Source: Cordylochernes scorpioides (taxonomy: Eukaryota; Arthropoda; Arachnida; Pseudoscorpiones; Chernetidae). From it: 64,000 bases of DNA. The stretch's first letter is position 1. Each line of letters opens with the position of its first letter. The position numbers were made by a program, and so were the translations under genes. Shown here in pieces: positions 10,001 through 20,100 of the stretch. A model generated the notes under the pieces. It did not search any database. It saw only the letters and a list, made by a program, of their open reading frames with translations, and had not been told where the DNA came from. The DNA lies in NCBI GenBank assembly GCA_030710605.1, contig CP092872.1, forward strand, positions 93,584,627 through 93,648,626, in the 5' to 3' direction.

Positions 10001-12618
10001 ATTTTTATTTATAACATATATTTTTTTTTTTTCAAATTAACAGAATGTATGGTGTATGTATATGACATGTAAAATACGTTTAAACAGAAAATTATTTTTT
10101 TCAACTGAATTCTAAGAATAGTATTTCATGTTTTTTTTTTTAGAAAATTATTTTCTTCTTATATGTAATCTTGTTTTTACACACAACTGATAATGGTGCC
10201 TACTATTAAAAAAATATATGTTGGGATATTTTTTCTCATTCAGTACTTTTGTCTGATGGTAACAATGCTGTTATCAAAATGCCTCACCCTATTTATTTAT
10301 TTTGATTGGTCTTAATACCCTGTGTTTCTAATTTATAATCCAAATTGATAATGTATAATTGGTAACAAATTTGGTTGTTGTTACACATTGTAACAGCATT
10401 GATACTGACATGTTAATAATTTGGAGATTTGGTCTTTTGTTACCTTTTGGTTTTAATCTAAATTTATTCAAATTTAGTTGTCCATGTTTCAACACCTCTG
10501 TGTTGCAGCAATAAAGCCCATGTCCTGGTGTCAGAGAAAGGAGAACCCCACCTGCCAACTATTGAAATCAACCCCAGGAAGAGCGTACACTCCCTCCTGA
10601 AACGCTACATGCAGGTACTGTACCCTTCCATGTTGAGTGTGTTATGTTTGGTTACTCTAATCACAAAGGTCAGTTTACCGGCAAAGAAGAAAACTTATTT
10701 TATTTAAAAAAAAAAGAAAAAACAGGATTACACAGGATGATTTTTTTTTTTTTAATAATCCCTAGTACACGTCGTACAGGCCATGATAATCATGGTGGGT
10801 AGTAATAGACGACTGCTTTTACTGTAAGCACACCACATGTCTACACATGTGAAAAGCAGTTCGACTTTGCACTTACAAATGTGCCAGAGCCCCGTTTAGT
10901 TACTTGCACTCGCTGGTGGGGTTGGACTTTTGCAAGAATCGGAGGCCATTGGAGCATTTTATTTTTTTTTTATCAGAAAAAAAGTGTCCAATGCGGGGAT
11001 CGAACCCGGGTCGTAGTGGTTGAAAACCAAACGGTTTAACCAGCCTTCCACCGACCCCCCACACAGGATGATGCCGAGCTATAACCAGTGAGGGAGAAAG
11101 CCGTAGGCTCTTAACTCTTTTGTTCCTTGTGCTGGTGCGGCAGCTACAGCATGTCTGGTGATGTCAGGATATCACAGAGTGGTCCGTAGTTTTCCCCTCT
11201 CTATATAAGCTTGTCACTCCCCATTTATTGACCAGAATCCCAGGTGTGGAAATACATTTCCTTGAGAAATGTACAGTTGACTCTCCTAATTTACCTGAGT
11301 TTCTTAGCTTATCATATTGATAAGGCACAATTTGGATTATAAACACAAGATAATAAGACCAAATAAATAAATAGTGTGTGACGTTTCGGTAACAGCGTTG
11401 TTACCATCTTCAGACAAAACTACTACTGTTTAGCATATCATAACAAGCTCAAAGAATCCACACAATAAGCTAAATTGAACTCTTGGGTCACTTACATCCA
11501 TTGATCTCAGCCTTTTTGGCTAAGATCAAAGTGTAGTATATTATCTATAGATAATTAAAGATACTTCGGCCAGTAAATCTTTTTATTATTTCGACGTTTC
11601 AACAAAAATCTTTTATCCTCGTCAGGAGCGAACAAAAAATAAAACATTTGGCAAAGCATTAAAAATTATTCTCATATTTTTAACGTTTTGCCAAATGTTT
11701 TAATTTTTTTGTTCGCTCCTGACGAGGATAAAAAAATTTTGTCGAAACATTGATATAATAAAAAGATTTACTGACCGAAGTATCTTTAATTTGAAGAACT
11801 ATGAATGCCGGCTAGGCAGCCTCTATCTTTACGTTCTATAAAGAAGGAACAACCATCATCAGGTAAAATTTGCTACAGAAATATCATACACTATTTATTT
11901 GGAATTTGTTTTATTACCTTGTGTTTGAGTGTCTCTGATAAGACCCCAGATTCAGGAGAGATTGGGTTGGGGATCTCATTGAAGATTCTACTGTATTCTT
12001 TGTGGCATTGTTTTTTGCTTATCCCTAGTATACACGTGGTACAGGCCATGATACTCATGGTGGGTTGAAGTAGGCGACTGCTTGTAAGTGCACCACATGT
12101 CTACACATGTGAAAACCAGTTTGACTTTGCACTTACAAATGTTCCATAGCCCCGTTGGTTAGTTGCACTCACGGGTTGGACTTTTGCAAGAATTGGAGGC
12201 CATTGGAACATTTTTTTTTAATCATAAAAAAGTGCCCAATTTGGGAATCGAACCTGGGTCGTAGCGGTTGAAAACCAACAGTTTAGACCATCCTTCCACA
12301 GACCCCCTTTGTGGCATTGTGGTCGCCCCAAGTGGCTGCTGTAACTACTGTAAATAACAGGGTGATATGGTGTGGTTGTAGAATCTATTCAGGTACGACC
12401 TGCCCATCCACAAGCCCAGTGGAGTACTGGGGGTGGAACATGCTCCCGGGGAGACCGACGGACTTTGTATCACTGTGTTGGTATCCTGCCGGGATCCCTT
12501 GGAGTCCTTCACCCTCTCTGATGGTCACACCTGGCTGGAGGTGTCCTCCTCCCTGGGCCGGACCTTGGTGGACAAAACTGGGAAATTCCTCTCGGTGGCT
12601 CTCCATGTCATCCACTGA
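3806..12618 (+). CDS. NUDT18: NUDT18-type Nudix hydrolase, five coding exons
   Basis: Coding exons 3806-4009, 5406-5526, 7514-7748, 10509-10614 and 12382-12618 join in phase (0,1,2,0) to 903 nt, 300 residues plus stop. All introns are GT/AG. The Nudix box (GX5EX7REUXEEXGU) is intact at residues 59-81 and is split between exons 1 and 2. Before it come a VAVIF-type strand, EVLLIQEAK and [14 protein letters not shown]; after it come TGGELKT and [11 protein letters not shown]. This order and wording match vertebrate NUDT18, which hydrolyses 8-oxo-guanine nucleoside diphosphates to monophosphates and so keeps oxidised nucleotides out of nucleic acids. Length fits (human about 323 residues). The start is the Met at 3806; the frame is open upstream to 3722 into a tandem repeat, so a 5' exon or an earlier start is possible. 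An alternative acceptor for exon 5 (after CAG at 12392) would break the frame unless the exon 4 donor also shifts. Family assignment is firm; activity is inferred. Confidence 0.93.
4035..4253. mobile_element. hAT-type MITE with exact 8-bp target duplication
   Basis: Terminal inverted repeats CAGTGTTGGGCA and TGCCCAACACTG; flanked on both sides by GTTGTATC (4027-4034 and 4254-4261). The interior is four tandem near-palindromes of the type AACAATTAATTAATTGTT. An 8-bp duplication and CAGTG ends are typical of hAT elements. Lies in NUDT18 intron 1, 25 bp past the donor. Confidence 0.9.
4386..4745. repeat. Two adjacent family A fold-back elements
   Basis: 4386-4607 has both arms (AGTGTGTGGCATTTCGATAA and its inverse), with a central ATTCTTTTGTCTGAT-type loop. 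4639-4745 is a second, half copy. Confidence 0.7.
4836..4966. repeat. Hairpin related to family J
   Basis: Arms ACACTTTGGCCAGTTTAACT and its inverse enclose TTGTTGAAACATTGAG. Confidence 0.6.
4968..5315. repeat. Family D element with internal tandem copies
   Basis: Starts AGTTAAACTTGTCTATA and ends GACAGGTTTAACTGTA; the inner part GTGACCTGTCTATAGCA to GGCGCTATAGACAGG is repeated three times. Ends just before NUDT18 exon 2. Confidence 0.7.
5406..5526 (+). CDS. NUDT18: NUDT18 coding exon 2
   Basis: Acceptor CCAACAG, donor GGTAAAC, leaves in phase 1. Begins [13 protein letters not shown], completing the Nudix box with its metal-binding REVLEE residues. Ends in the strand FVLTGRITG. Confidence 0.93.
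6128..6396. repeat. Perfect-ended hairpin MITE
   Basis: Inverted arms of about 120 bp (CATATCCTGACCAGGAGCAC and inverse) that meet at a CCAATTTCTTGATAAATC centre. 5590-6128 of the same intron is AT-rich with nothing recognised. Confidence 0.8.
6417..6581. mobile_element. Family C pogo-like MITE
   Basis: ACAGTAGAACCTCC at the left end and TAGTTCTACTGTA at the right, with a TA at each end as expected of pogo/Tc1-type insertion. Confidence 0.75.
6586..6842. repeat. Family H hairpin
   Basis: Arms include GACATCTCCTGATTGTGCAACTAAAAG and its inverse near 6800-6840, the latter with GATGGCGCAAGC. Confidence 0.6.
7037..7390. mobile_element. Family C and family D MITEs side by side
   Basis: 7037-7200 is a family C copy (TAGTAGAACTACCTC to GAGGTTCTAATGTA). 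7226-7390 is family D (AAACCTGTCTATAGCACC to CACTATAGACAGG). Confidence 0.65.
7514..7748 (+). CDS. NUDT18: NUDT18 coding exon 3
   Basis: Acceptor TTGGCGCAG, donor AAGTGAGT read as AA|GTGAGT. Encodes [20 protein letters not shown] and then an alpha-helical stretch ([14 protein letters not shown]) as in the C-terminal half of NUDT18. Confidence 0.93.
7785..8315 (-). mobile_element. Jockey/I-type LINE 3' ends, two decayed copies
   Basis: On the - strand 8060-8310 reads [17 protein letters not shown] and PEHILAC, then [10 protein letters not shown] and stop: the C-terminal CCHC region of a Jockey/I-group ORF2. 7785-7865 repeats its last 70 bp. The 3' end is CACAAGGGGATAAGAAACAA. Related ends lie at 24025-24100 and 33450-33600. 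7870-8030 shows nothing else. Confidence 0.7.
8312..8502. repeat. Family A fold-back element
   Basis: Both arms present, closing on GGTAACAGCG/CGCTGTTACC; ends CACAAGGTAATAA and ATAATCCAAATTGTGCCTTATC. Confidence 0.75.
8541..9214. repeat. Family A element split by a pogo-like MITE and a SINE
   Basis: The left arm (8541-8580) is interrupted by a family C MITE at 8581-8747, continues as ATGTGTGATGTTTTGG, is interrupted again by a family B SINE at about 8798-9103, and finishes at 9104-9214 (TAATGATGGTAATCACGC to GATCCAAATTGTGCTTTAT). Confidence 0.75.
8798..9103 (-). mobile_element. Family B tRNA-type SINE
   Basis: Read on the - strand: GGGGGTCGGTGGAAGGCTGG, a pol III B-box-like GGTTCAATTCC, body, and tail TAGGGATAAGCAAAA. 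Confidence 0.8.
9245..9372. repeat. Family G repeat
   Basis: Contains TTTAATTCAACAG motifs and GTTAATTCAGCAGCC in inverted arrangement. Confidence 0.45.
9385..9690 (+). mobile_element. Family B SINE with a diverged head
   Basis: The body GCTTTTCACATGTGTAGACA and tail CATGTACTAGGAATAATAA are well kept. The head (GTAAGCCATTGGTC, ATGACCCAGGATAAAATCCC) differs from other copies and matches a headless-body piece at 27365-27460. Confidence 0.7.
9694..10000. repeat. Fragment related to the solo LTR at 34775-35331
   Basis: Shares TGGCCGGCTCAAACCTTTTG, TACGCCTTAAGTCAGGCA and TTTAACCACGACAG in the same order. 10000-10230 is AT-rich without features. Confidence 0.6.
10235..10480. repeat. Half copies of family A
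   Basis: CAGTACTTTTGTCTGATGGT then TTTGATTGGTCTTAATACC; no complete inverted partner. Confidence 0.5.
10509..10614 (+). CDS. NUDT18: NUDT18 coding exon 4
   Basis: Acceptor TGTTGCAG, donor CAG|GTACTG, enters with two bases carried over and leaves in phase 0. Encodes [20 protein letters not shown] and [12 protein letters not shown], which align with the vertebrate C-terminal domain. Confidence 0.88.
10742..11060 (-). mobile_element. Family B SINE with perfect 12-bp TSD
   Basis: ACACAGGATGAT is repeated at 10730-10741 and 11061-11072. Head at the high coordinate with B-box-like GGTTCGATCCC; poly-T/A tail at the low coordinate. In NUDT18 intron 4. Confidence 0.92.
11318..11440. repeat. Half family A element
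   Basis: GATAAGGCACAATTTGGATT to CAGACAAAACTACTACTG, one arm only. Confidence 0.55.
11501..11541 (+). ncRNA. U2 snRNA 5'-region fragment (pseudogene)
   Basis: TCAGCCTTTTTGGCTAAGAT directly followed by CAAAGTGTAGTAT matches nucleotides about 8-42 of U2 snRNA, including stem-loop I and the branch-point-pairing GUAGUA. The rest of U2 is missing and a family J hairpin begins within 15 bp. A fragment, not a working gene. Confidence 0.75.
11553..11791. repeat. Family J hairpin
   Basis: Inverted arms AAAGATACTTCGGCCAGTAA and its inverse, around ATTATTCTCATATTTTTAAC. Each arm carries CTGACGAGGATAAAA followed by GAAAC. Confidence 0.75.
12011..12307 (-). mobile_element. Family B SINE with perfect 12-bp TSD
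   Basis: TTTGTGGCATTG is repeated at 11999-12010 and 12308-12319. Older copy with several changes in body and head. Ends 75 bp before NUDT18 exon 5. Confidence 0.9.
12382..12618 (+). CDS. NUDT18: NUDT18 coding exon 5 with stop
   Basis: Acceptor GGTTGTAG, phase 0, 79 codons including the TGA at 12616-12618. Encodes [20 protein letters not shown], then [11 protein letters not shown], and ends SVALHVIH. The DGxCxxVLV segment is shared with vertebrate NUDT18. The exon start is the least certain junction of this gene. Confidence 0.85.
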   Translation, partial: NLFRYDLPIHKPSGVLGVEHAPGETDGLCITVLVSCRDPLESFTLSDGHTWLEVSSSLGRTLVDKTGKFLSVALHVIH

Positions 12619-12624
12619 TCAACA

Positions 12625-13735
12625 ATCCTCTAGTTCTTTACTCTTCTCCTAAAATATCCATCTCAAGTAGAAAGATGAATTTTGTCTAACTCCTTCTTTG
12701 TTTGTCAACATTTCTACAATCCTCTAGTTCTTTACTCTTCTCCTAAATAATCCATCTCTTTCCAGTATAAAGATGAATTTTGTCTAACTCCTTCTTTGTC
12801 AAAATTTCTACAATCCTCTAGTTCTTTACTCTTCTCCTAAGGTATCCATCTCCCTTTCCAGTAGAAAGATAAATTTTGTCTAACTCCTTCTTTGTTTGTC
12901 AAAATTTCTACAATCCTCTAGTTTTTTCCCAGTAGAAAGATGAGTTTTGTCAGTCTTCTCCTTTATTAAACATTTTTTTCAATTCCCTAATTCTTTCCTT
13001 CCTAAAGCAATCCATCTCATTCCACTGAAAGATGAGTTTTGTCTATCTTCTTTGTTAAACATTTCTACAATCCTCTAGTTCTTGACTCTTTCCTTCTGTC
13101 TCTACCTTCTTTATCATTAAACATTTCTACAATCCTCTAGTTCTTGACTCTTTCCTTCTGTCTCTACCTTCTTTATCATTAAACATTTCTACAATCCTCT
13201 AGTTTTTCCCTTCCTAAGGTATCTATCTCTTTCCACTAGAAAGATGAGTTTTGTCTAACTTTTTCTTTGTATTGCTAAACATTTCTACAATTCTCTTGTT
13301 CTTTGCTTTCTAAGGCAATCCATCTGAAAGATGAGTTTTGTCTATCTTCTTAAACATTTCTACAATCCTCTAGTTCTTGCTTCTTTCCTTCCTAAAGTCT
13401 CCATCTCCTTTCCAGTAGAAATATGAGTTTTGTCTATCTTCTTTATTGCTGAAAATTTATACAATTCCCTAGTTCTTTCCTTCCTAAGGCAATCCATCTG
13501 AATTTCCACTGAAATATGAGTTTTGTCTATCTTCTCTTTCTTTGTTAACATTTCTACAATCCTCTAGTTCTTTCTTTTCTGAGGTATCCATCTCTTCCAG
13601 TAGAAAGATGAGTTTTGTCTATCTTCTTCTTTATATTGTTAAACATTTCTACAATCCTCTAGTTCTTGACTCTTTCCTGAGGTATCCATCTCTTCCAGTA
13701 GAAAGTAATAGTCCAAGTAGAAAGAGTTGAATGTT
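12625..13735. repeat. Degenerate minisatellite after the NUDT18 stop
   Basis: About a dozen irregular units (roughly 60-100 bp) of CTACAATCCTCTAGTTCTT, CCATCTCTTTCCAGTAGAAA and GATGAGTTTTGTCTA. Begins within 10 bp of the stop codon, so it probably forms the 3' UTR. Confidence 0.85.
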
Positions 13736-13739
13736 TTAG

Positions 13740-15035
13740 TCTATCATCTTAATCATGTTCATACCACCTTATGAACCAACATAAAATTAAAAAAACAGTT
13801 TTTCTCTAAGAAATTTTACAAAACTTTGTTTTTTTTTCCCTCTATGAATCTATATATATATATTTCATTCTCTATGAAACTGTAGAAATACAAAGTCATT
13901 TTCCCTTAAAACTTATGTAAAAATTCCAACTCCATGTGGAACTGTATTAATGTAAAACCGTTTTTCCTCTCTCTTTCGAGACAAAACTTTTTTTTTTTAT
14001 TAAACTATATATATAACTAGAAATATAAAGCTATTTTACCCTAGGACTCTCTATATAATCTTTTCTTTTGAGACTATAGATATAAAAATATAGTTTTCTC
14101 GTATGAATTTTTTTTTTTTTATATTAGAAATTGTATATAGTGATTTTTTTTTTCCCTCTGTGTAGCTCTGTGTGTGTACAAAACTCTTTTAACTAGAAAA
14201 GATGAAAGCTCAGTCCTATAACATATCAATGTTGTCTTTTTTTTTTAACTAATCATCTATATCTTTGATTCTTAATTCTCTTTCTGCATTTCTCTTCCAC
14301 TAAGTCTTATTTATGTATAAATATATTTCTTTAAAAAAAATGTCAATATGGTTTGTAAAATATTATAACTACTTAATTTTTTAGAATGAAATTATGTAAA
14401 AAAAAAGTATAGGGGCAAGAGAATGTAAAAAAAAAAATACCTTGTAGGTTGTTCTCTATTTACATATTTGTGTATATGCAACTATATTTTTCTAAATGTA
14501 TTTACATATAGAGAGAATTGTTATATTCTAAATTGTTATGAATCTCTCTCTATATTTTAGAGAAAAAACTAAATGTAAATATAGGTCAGTTTTTCTTATT
14601 AGGATATTTTGTAGAAAGTCTTTTTTTTTGGTTATTTTCTTTACTAAAGTATACTTACTTATCTACATTTGTTTCTTGTTCTGTCTTAGGATATTTTGTT
14701 TTTTTCTCTCTCATCTGGTTGTATATATTGATATAATAACTCCTCGAGTTTGAATTTTTAATTCAAACATATGTAAAAATTTTAATGTAATTTATAACTT
14801 TTTTTATATATATTAGGAGATAGCAAAGAAGTTCTCTGCATTCTCCTGGTTGTAGTTTTTTTCTTCTTTTTAAAGAGACTCTTTTTTTTTTGTATATTTC
14901 TCTCGCTTTTGTTTATAATAATAATAAAAATGTTTTTTTTTTTTAGCTAGATGAATGTATGAAAATAATTTTTGATGGCTAGAAATTATCTATTTGAAAT
15001 GACATATGTTTACATAGATATTTGCATATAAATAT
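13740..15035. other. AT-rich intergenic DNA
   Basis: Homopolymer-rich, mainly T runs, with no gene or repeat family I recognise. Confidence 0.6.
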
Positions 15036-15036
15036 A

Positions 15037-15222
15037 CAGTTAAACCTGTCTATAGGACAATTCTATTGGGACTCGCCAAAATAGAGTGCTATAGAGAGGG
15101 GGTGTGCTATAGATAGGTCACTTTTAATGTAAAATGTTTACATTTTGATGTTTAAAATCGGGCGCTTATAGAGAGGAAGGCACTATTTAGAGAGGGCACT
15201 ATAGACAGGTTTAACTGCATAT
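15037..15222. mobile_element. Family D MITE
   Basis: TACAGTTAAACCTGTCTATA at one end and TATAGACAGGTTTAACTGCA at the other, inverted. Confidence 0.75.
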
Positions 15223-15465
15223 GTAATTTATACAAAGGTTGTTGTTGGTGTTAGTGTTCATAAAGTTGACTTTTAGTGACACAATGGTGACAAATATTCT
15301 CCAATATAACATGTTAATAACCATCACTCACAGCTCATCCAGTGACCTTCTGGTAGTTTTCTTGACTCCTTCCCAGCTCATTGGAAGTCTTTCTTCAATT
15401 TTTCCAAACATCAGCATATTTTCCAAACATACATGCAAAAGAATAAGTTTTTTTTTTTTTGCTTA

Positions 15466-15757
15466 TCCCTAGTACACGTGGTACAGGCCATGATAATCAT
15501 GGTGGGTAGTTATCGACTGCTTTTACTGTAAGCGCATCACATGTCTAGACATGTGAAAAGCAGTTCGACTTTGCACTTACAAATGCCAGAGCCCCGTTTG
15601 GTTACTTGCACTCGCTGGTGGGGTTGGACTTTTGCAAGAATCGGGGGCCATTGGGGCATTTTTTTTTTTTAAACAGAAAAAAGTGCCCAATGCGGGAATC
15701 GAACCCGGGTCCTAGTGGTCGAAAACCAAACGGTTTACCCAGCCTTCCACCGACCCC
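15466..15757 (-). mobile_element. Family B SINE
   Basis: Full-length copy; the B-box-like GGTTCGATTCC is intact. No clear target duplication seen. Confidence 0.82.
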
Positions 15758-15784
15758 CCTATATATATCATGGTGTGTTTCATT

Positions 15785-16021
15785 CACACTCTATTCTTTA
15801 ATTCAACCAACTAATTATTTATTTTTGAAAAAAAATTACCAAAGGGAAATTTTGAGCAGGGATTTAATTCAACCATTTTTCAAATCCCTAGTTTCAACAT
15901 TTGTTAACAACAAAATGTTCGCTGAGTATATTGTAATGAATGTTTATATCAACACCAACTAGAGACAAACTATAATTCAACAGAGAATTCTGACCCTTTA
16001 GGGTGTTGAATTAAAGAAGTT
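15785..16021. repeat. Family G element
   Basis: TTCTTTAATTCAACCAACT at the left and GTTGAATTAAAGAAGTT at the right, inverted. Confidence 0.6.
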
Positions 16022-16035
16022 AGAAGAATGAAGAA

Positions 16036-16352
16036 CCTACTTGGTACCTTACCATGTATATCAGGATTCAGACAATAACTCTGAAAGATATTACAGTGAC
16101 CTTTATTGAAGACACACGTCCAAGTGTGAACAAATTGCCTCTGTCTCCTCACCACTGATGAGCCAGAACTCTCCCATTAATTTATAATTGCAGTAAGGGG
16201 AGTAGAAAATTATTTTATTTTTAAAAGAATCATACTCATCAAGAAATGAGGTGTGCTAATGCATCATATGTGAATAAAATTGCTTCTGTTTCCAAAAAAT
16301 CAGATGACCGGCAACATCAAAGACTTTCCACTTCCTTAAGTCCATGAGTATA
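16036..16352. mobile_element. Family F mariner-like MITE, interrupted
   Basis: ACTTGGTACCTTACCATGTA to AAAGACTTTCCACTTCCTTA, with about 100 bp of other sequence (ending GATGAGCCAGAACTCTCCC onwards) inserted inside. 16355-16800 is AT-rich without clear features. Confidence 0.6.
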
Positions 16353-16817
16353 TATATATGGATAACTACATACCCTCCAAAAGATTCTTCCATTCTCTGT
16401 GGAGCAATCCAGAAAGTAAACAACCCAATACCCTTGCTTGACTGAGGGGCAAAAATAGCCCTGTCAAATGAAGGAAATACTAGAGAATGAAAAAAAAAAA
16501 AATCTTCAAAGCACAAATAGTATGTACAGAGTACAAGGATAACCTTTTTTTTTTTTAAATAGGAAAAATAAAAAGTCCACAACATTTGATCAATCGTCCA
16601 GGATTCCAGACCAAAAAAAAAAAACCTATTTATTAGACTTTTATAAGTTCAAGAAAGAATTAAAAATATACAACCAACGCCTAAGACTTTGGTTTAGGGG
16701 AGCATTAGAAAGATTTAAGATGGAAATTTGTGGTTTCCCCCATCTTCTAGAATAGATTACATTGATTTTGTGAGAAATGGTATCTATGAAAGGTTATGAG
16801 AGAGTTTGTGCTATAGT

Positions 16818-16823
16818 TTTATT
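16818..16823 (-). terminator. Candidate DAZAP1 polyadenylation signal
   Basis: AATAAA on the - strand, 29 nt past the stop codon. Close to the stop for an hnRNP mRNA, so further signals downstream may also be used. Confidence 0.4.
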
Positions 16824-16852
16824 TAAAAACTGATGTGAGGGAATGAGATGGT

Positions 16853-17178
16853 CTATCTGCGGTAGGGATGGTAGTTCTGCGTGCCCGTGGACCCTCCCCT
16901 CCCTACGGGTCCTCCGTCGCTGGGATTAGACGCCATGTTGTAGGCTCCGCCGGTGTTGTTGTAACCGTAGCCTCCGGCTCCGTAGTCACTCTTCACCTGA
17001 GGGGGAATGTTCTGGTTGGGAGCAGGGTAGGCTGCAGGAGTGGGTGGTACTGCTCCAGGGGTGGGCATAGCGGTGGGAGGCATGGCTGCCGTAGCTTGGG
17101 GGGTGGCTCCCATGGGACCTGGGGGAGTAGGGGTGGCATTGGGGGCCATGGGGTTGTAACTTCCATAGTTGTAGCTCC
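16853..17178 (-). CDS. DAZAP1: DAZAP1 coding exon 12 (C-terminus, stop)
   Basis: Acceptor GTTATGCAG, stop TAG at 16853-16855. Begins SYNYGSYNPMAPN, then Pro/Ala/Thr-rich sequence, VKSDYGAGGYGYNN, and ends QNYHPYRR, the family's C-terminal motif. Separated from exon 11 by a 7.1-kb intron. Confidence 0.93.
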
Positions 17179-20100
17179 CTGCATAACACCTCCCAGTGTT
17201 CTAACAACACTCTCTGGTGAACTACTGTGACTATATATACTACAATACAATATAATGCGGCTTGTGATTGTAAAACGACACTTGAAAATTATCCCGCATG
17301 TATTTCTTTTGAACGAAAAATCTAAATTTATTTTAAGGAGAAATATAACGATTATTTCTAACTTTAGGGATGAGGTATGAAAGGATGAATTATGAATTCC
17401 ATTTATCATTACTCTTCACAATTCATCCTTTCATACCTCATCCCTAAGGTTAGAAATAATCGTTATTTCTCCTTAAAATAAATTTAGATTTTTTTGTTCA
17501 AAAGAAACACATGCGGAATAATTTTCAAGTATCGTTTTACAATATATACTGTAGATATATCTATTTCTCACTCTTATATAACCCTAATTCATATAACAAC
17601 AACATCATCAAACTACAGCAGTGAACCACAACTTCTACCTATCTCAAAACTACATTTGTATCAATATTTCATATAAGAGATGAATTAAAAAAAAAAAAAA
17701 GACAAATTCTCTATTACAACAAACTTTTACACAGATGTTAATAAATACAAACCTAAGAGAACAAGACACTACATCCAAATAGATATTGTTTGTGATCGCA
17801 GTAAGGATAGTAGAAGTTTGATTTATTTATGAAAAGAAACATTCATGTTTTAATGTCTTCATTCGTTATATATAGATGGTGCGTAATTGCTTTGTATACA
17901 ATCTCTGTGTCGGATGTCCTATTGCATTTTTCAATCCAACCCACCAGAAAGGTGTTTTTAGGTGGTGGCAGGTAAGCAAGAGAAAAAAAAAAAGGTCTTT
18001 AGTTTGTTTGATAAAAATGTAGAATTTGTTTGGTTACAGTTGGTGTTAGCTATATGAATTAGGGTTAATAATAAAAGAGTATTTGTAGGTTTATTTCAGC
18101 ACCCGATTCTTGGCAGAGAAGAAGAAGCAGCAGCTCAAAGTTGTGGAAGAAAGGTGAGCAATACCTAATGAGAGAAATGGAGAAATCGAAAAAAAAAGGG
18201 TGATTGGAAAGAGAAATTTAGAAAAGCATTTATATATCTAAAATATTAAAAAAAAAAAAAAAAAGGTATTCAAAACACACATAAAATACATTGAATATAG
18301 GCAAAAATACTTTTTGACATAATTCTATTGACGTTATGTGGGGTTGAGTTTGTTGTTGACCCACACATAAATATGTTATAACACCTTGATAAAGGTTGGT
18401 GTTCTGCCAACTGAAATATTGGTAAATAAATTATATTTTGATCCAATATATGCCTTTTTAATGTACATAAAAAGAATGGTGATAAGGCACAATTTGGATT
18501 ATAGATACAAGAAAATAAGACCTAATCCAAATAATTTAATAGTGTGTGACGTTTCGGCAACAGCATTGTCAGACAAAAGGATGTCAATATCATCAGACAA
18601 AAGGATAAAAGAAAAAATATTTTTGATTATTTTGTCTGATGATGGTAACAATTTTGTTGCTGAAACGTCACACACTAACAAATTATTTGGATTAGGTCTT
18701 ATTTTCTTTTATCTATAAAAGAATGGTTAAAAAAGTACAGAAGGGCAGTAAATGATGAAGAACCATCAGACAAAAGAATTTTTTTTTTAAATGGCCCAAT
18801 ACTTCAATCTGTGAATAATCAAGGCTGGCAGGGGATCTACCAATGTAAGTGCCATTACACCCTCAGAGATTCCTTTGTAAATATTGAGAACCCTTAGGTA
18901 ATATTGATCAAAATACAGAGTAAGGATGACTTATGCATCATATACTCCTTTTTTTTTTATTTATCCTTAGTACACGTGGTATAGGCCATAATAATCATGG
19001 TGGGTAGAAGTAGGTGACTGCTTTTACTGTGAGTACACCACATGTCTACACATATGAAAAGCAGTTCGACTTTTGCACTTACAAATGTGCCAGAGCCCTG
19101 TTTGGTTACTTGCACTCGCTGGTGGGGTTGGACTTTTGCATGAATCGAGGGCCATTGGAGCATTTTTTTTTTTTTTAGCTCTTCCTTACATGGATCATCT
19201 AAAAGCTCAGTTCTTTCCTAAGCCACTGTACTAAAAATGTGTGTTAAACGCAAATTTCAAAAACCAAACCACATAAGTGTTGTAAAGATCCCAAATCAAC
19301 CGGCCATCAACAAAATGTCTTTTTTTTTTTTTTTTTAACGAGATGATCAAATTACAAATATGGCCTGTGCGATTCTTGGAGCTTGAAAAAAAGCGTAGAA
19401 AATGGTGAAGAAGAATTGATTATGCCCAGCAAGGATATATGCAAGCCAGCAAGGGTATATAGCAAAGGGCTGCAGAAAGCTGTCAAGCCAGAAAAAAATG
19501 AGACTTGATACCTTAAAATATATAGTGGTATTATTATATTTGTATATTATAATAGATTATTAATAATATATATTTATTGTAAAAAAATAATATTCTATAT
19601 TTTATATAAAAAACAATATGTATGTATAAAAGATATTTATTGATCCCAGCAGCCATTTCTCCCCATTACTCATAGAATAAAAACAAATTCTTACCTTCAA
19701 GTGTTGTAATAGTGGCATCTGTAACATGAGTTCCATTCTTTTAATTTTTTTTTACATTCAATCCTTTAGTTTTTTCTCTTTAAAAATATTAAGTTTCAAA
19801 TATTATTACTATCCCCTTTTAATTTTTTTAACTTTTGAAAACAACAAAAAAATATTCCTCTTCTATAATATTTTCTTAAAAAAAAAAAAAAATTAGATAA
19901 GGCAAAATATAAAAAGGCATATATTGGATTGATTAAAAGATTTATTTGCCAATATTACGCCAACCATTGTCAAGGCATTACATTTTGGGGCGTTCAGCCA
20001 ACTGAAATATTAGCAAATAAATCTTTTATTCAATCCAATATTATGCCTTTTTTATTGTCTAAAGATTTAATTATGGATTGTTCTATATTCAGAACGATAA

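Noticed and set aside
11501..11541. Working U2 snRNA gene
   Set aside because: Only the first quarter of the RNA is present; no Sm site or downstream stems.
12385..12615. - strand ORF opposite NUDT18 exon 5
   Set aside because: Shadow of the coding exon; no similarity of its own.
16868..17230. + strand ORF opposite DAZAP1 exon 12
   Set aside because: Antisense shadow of the Gly/Pro-rich coding exon.
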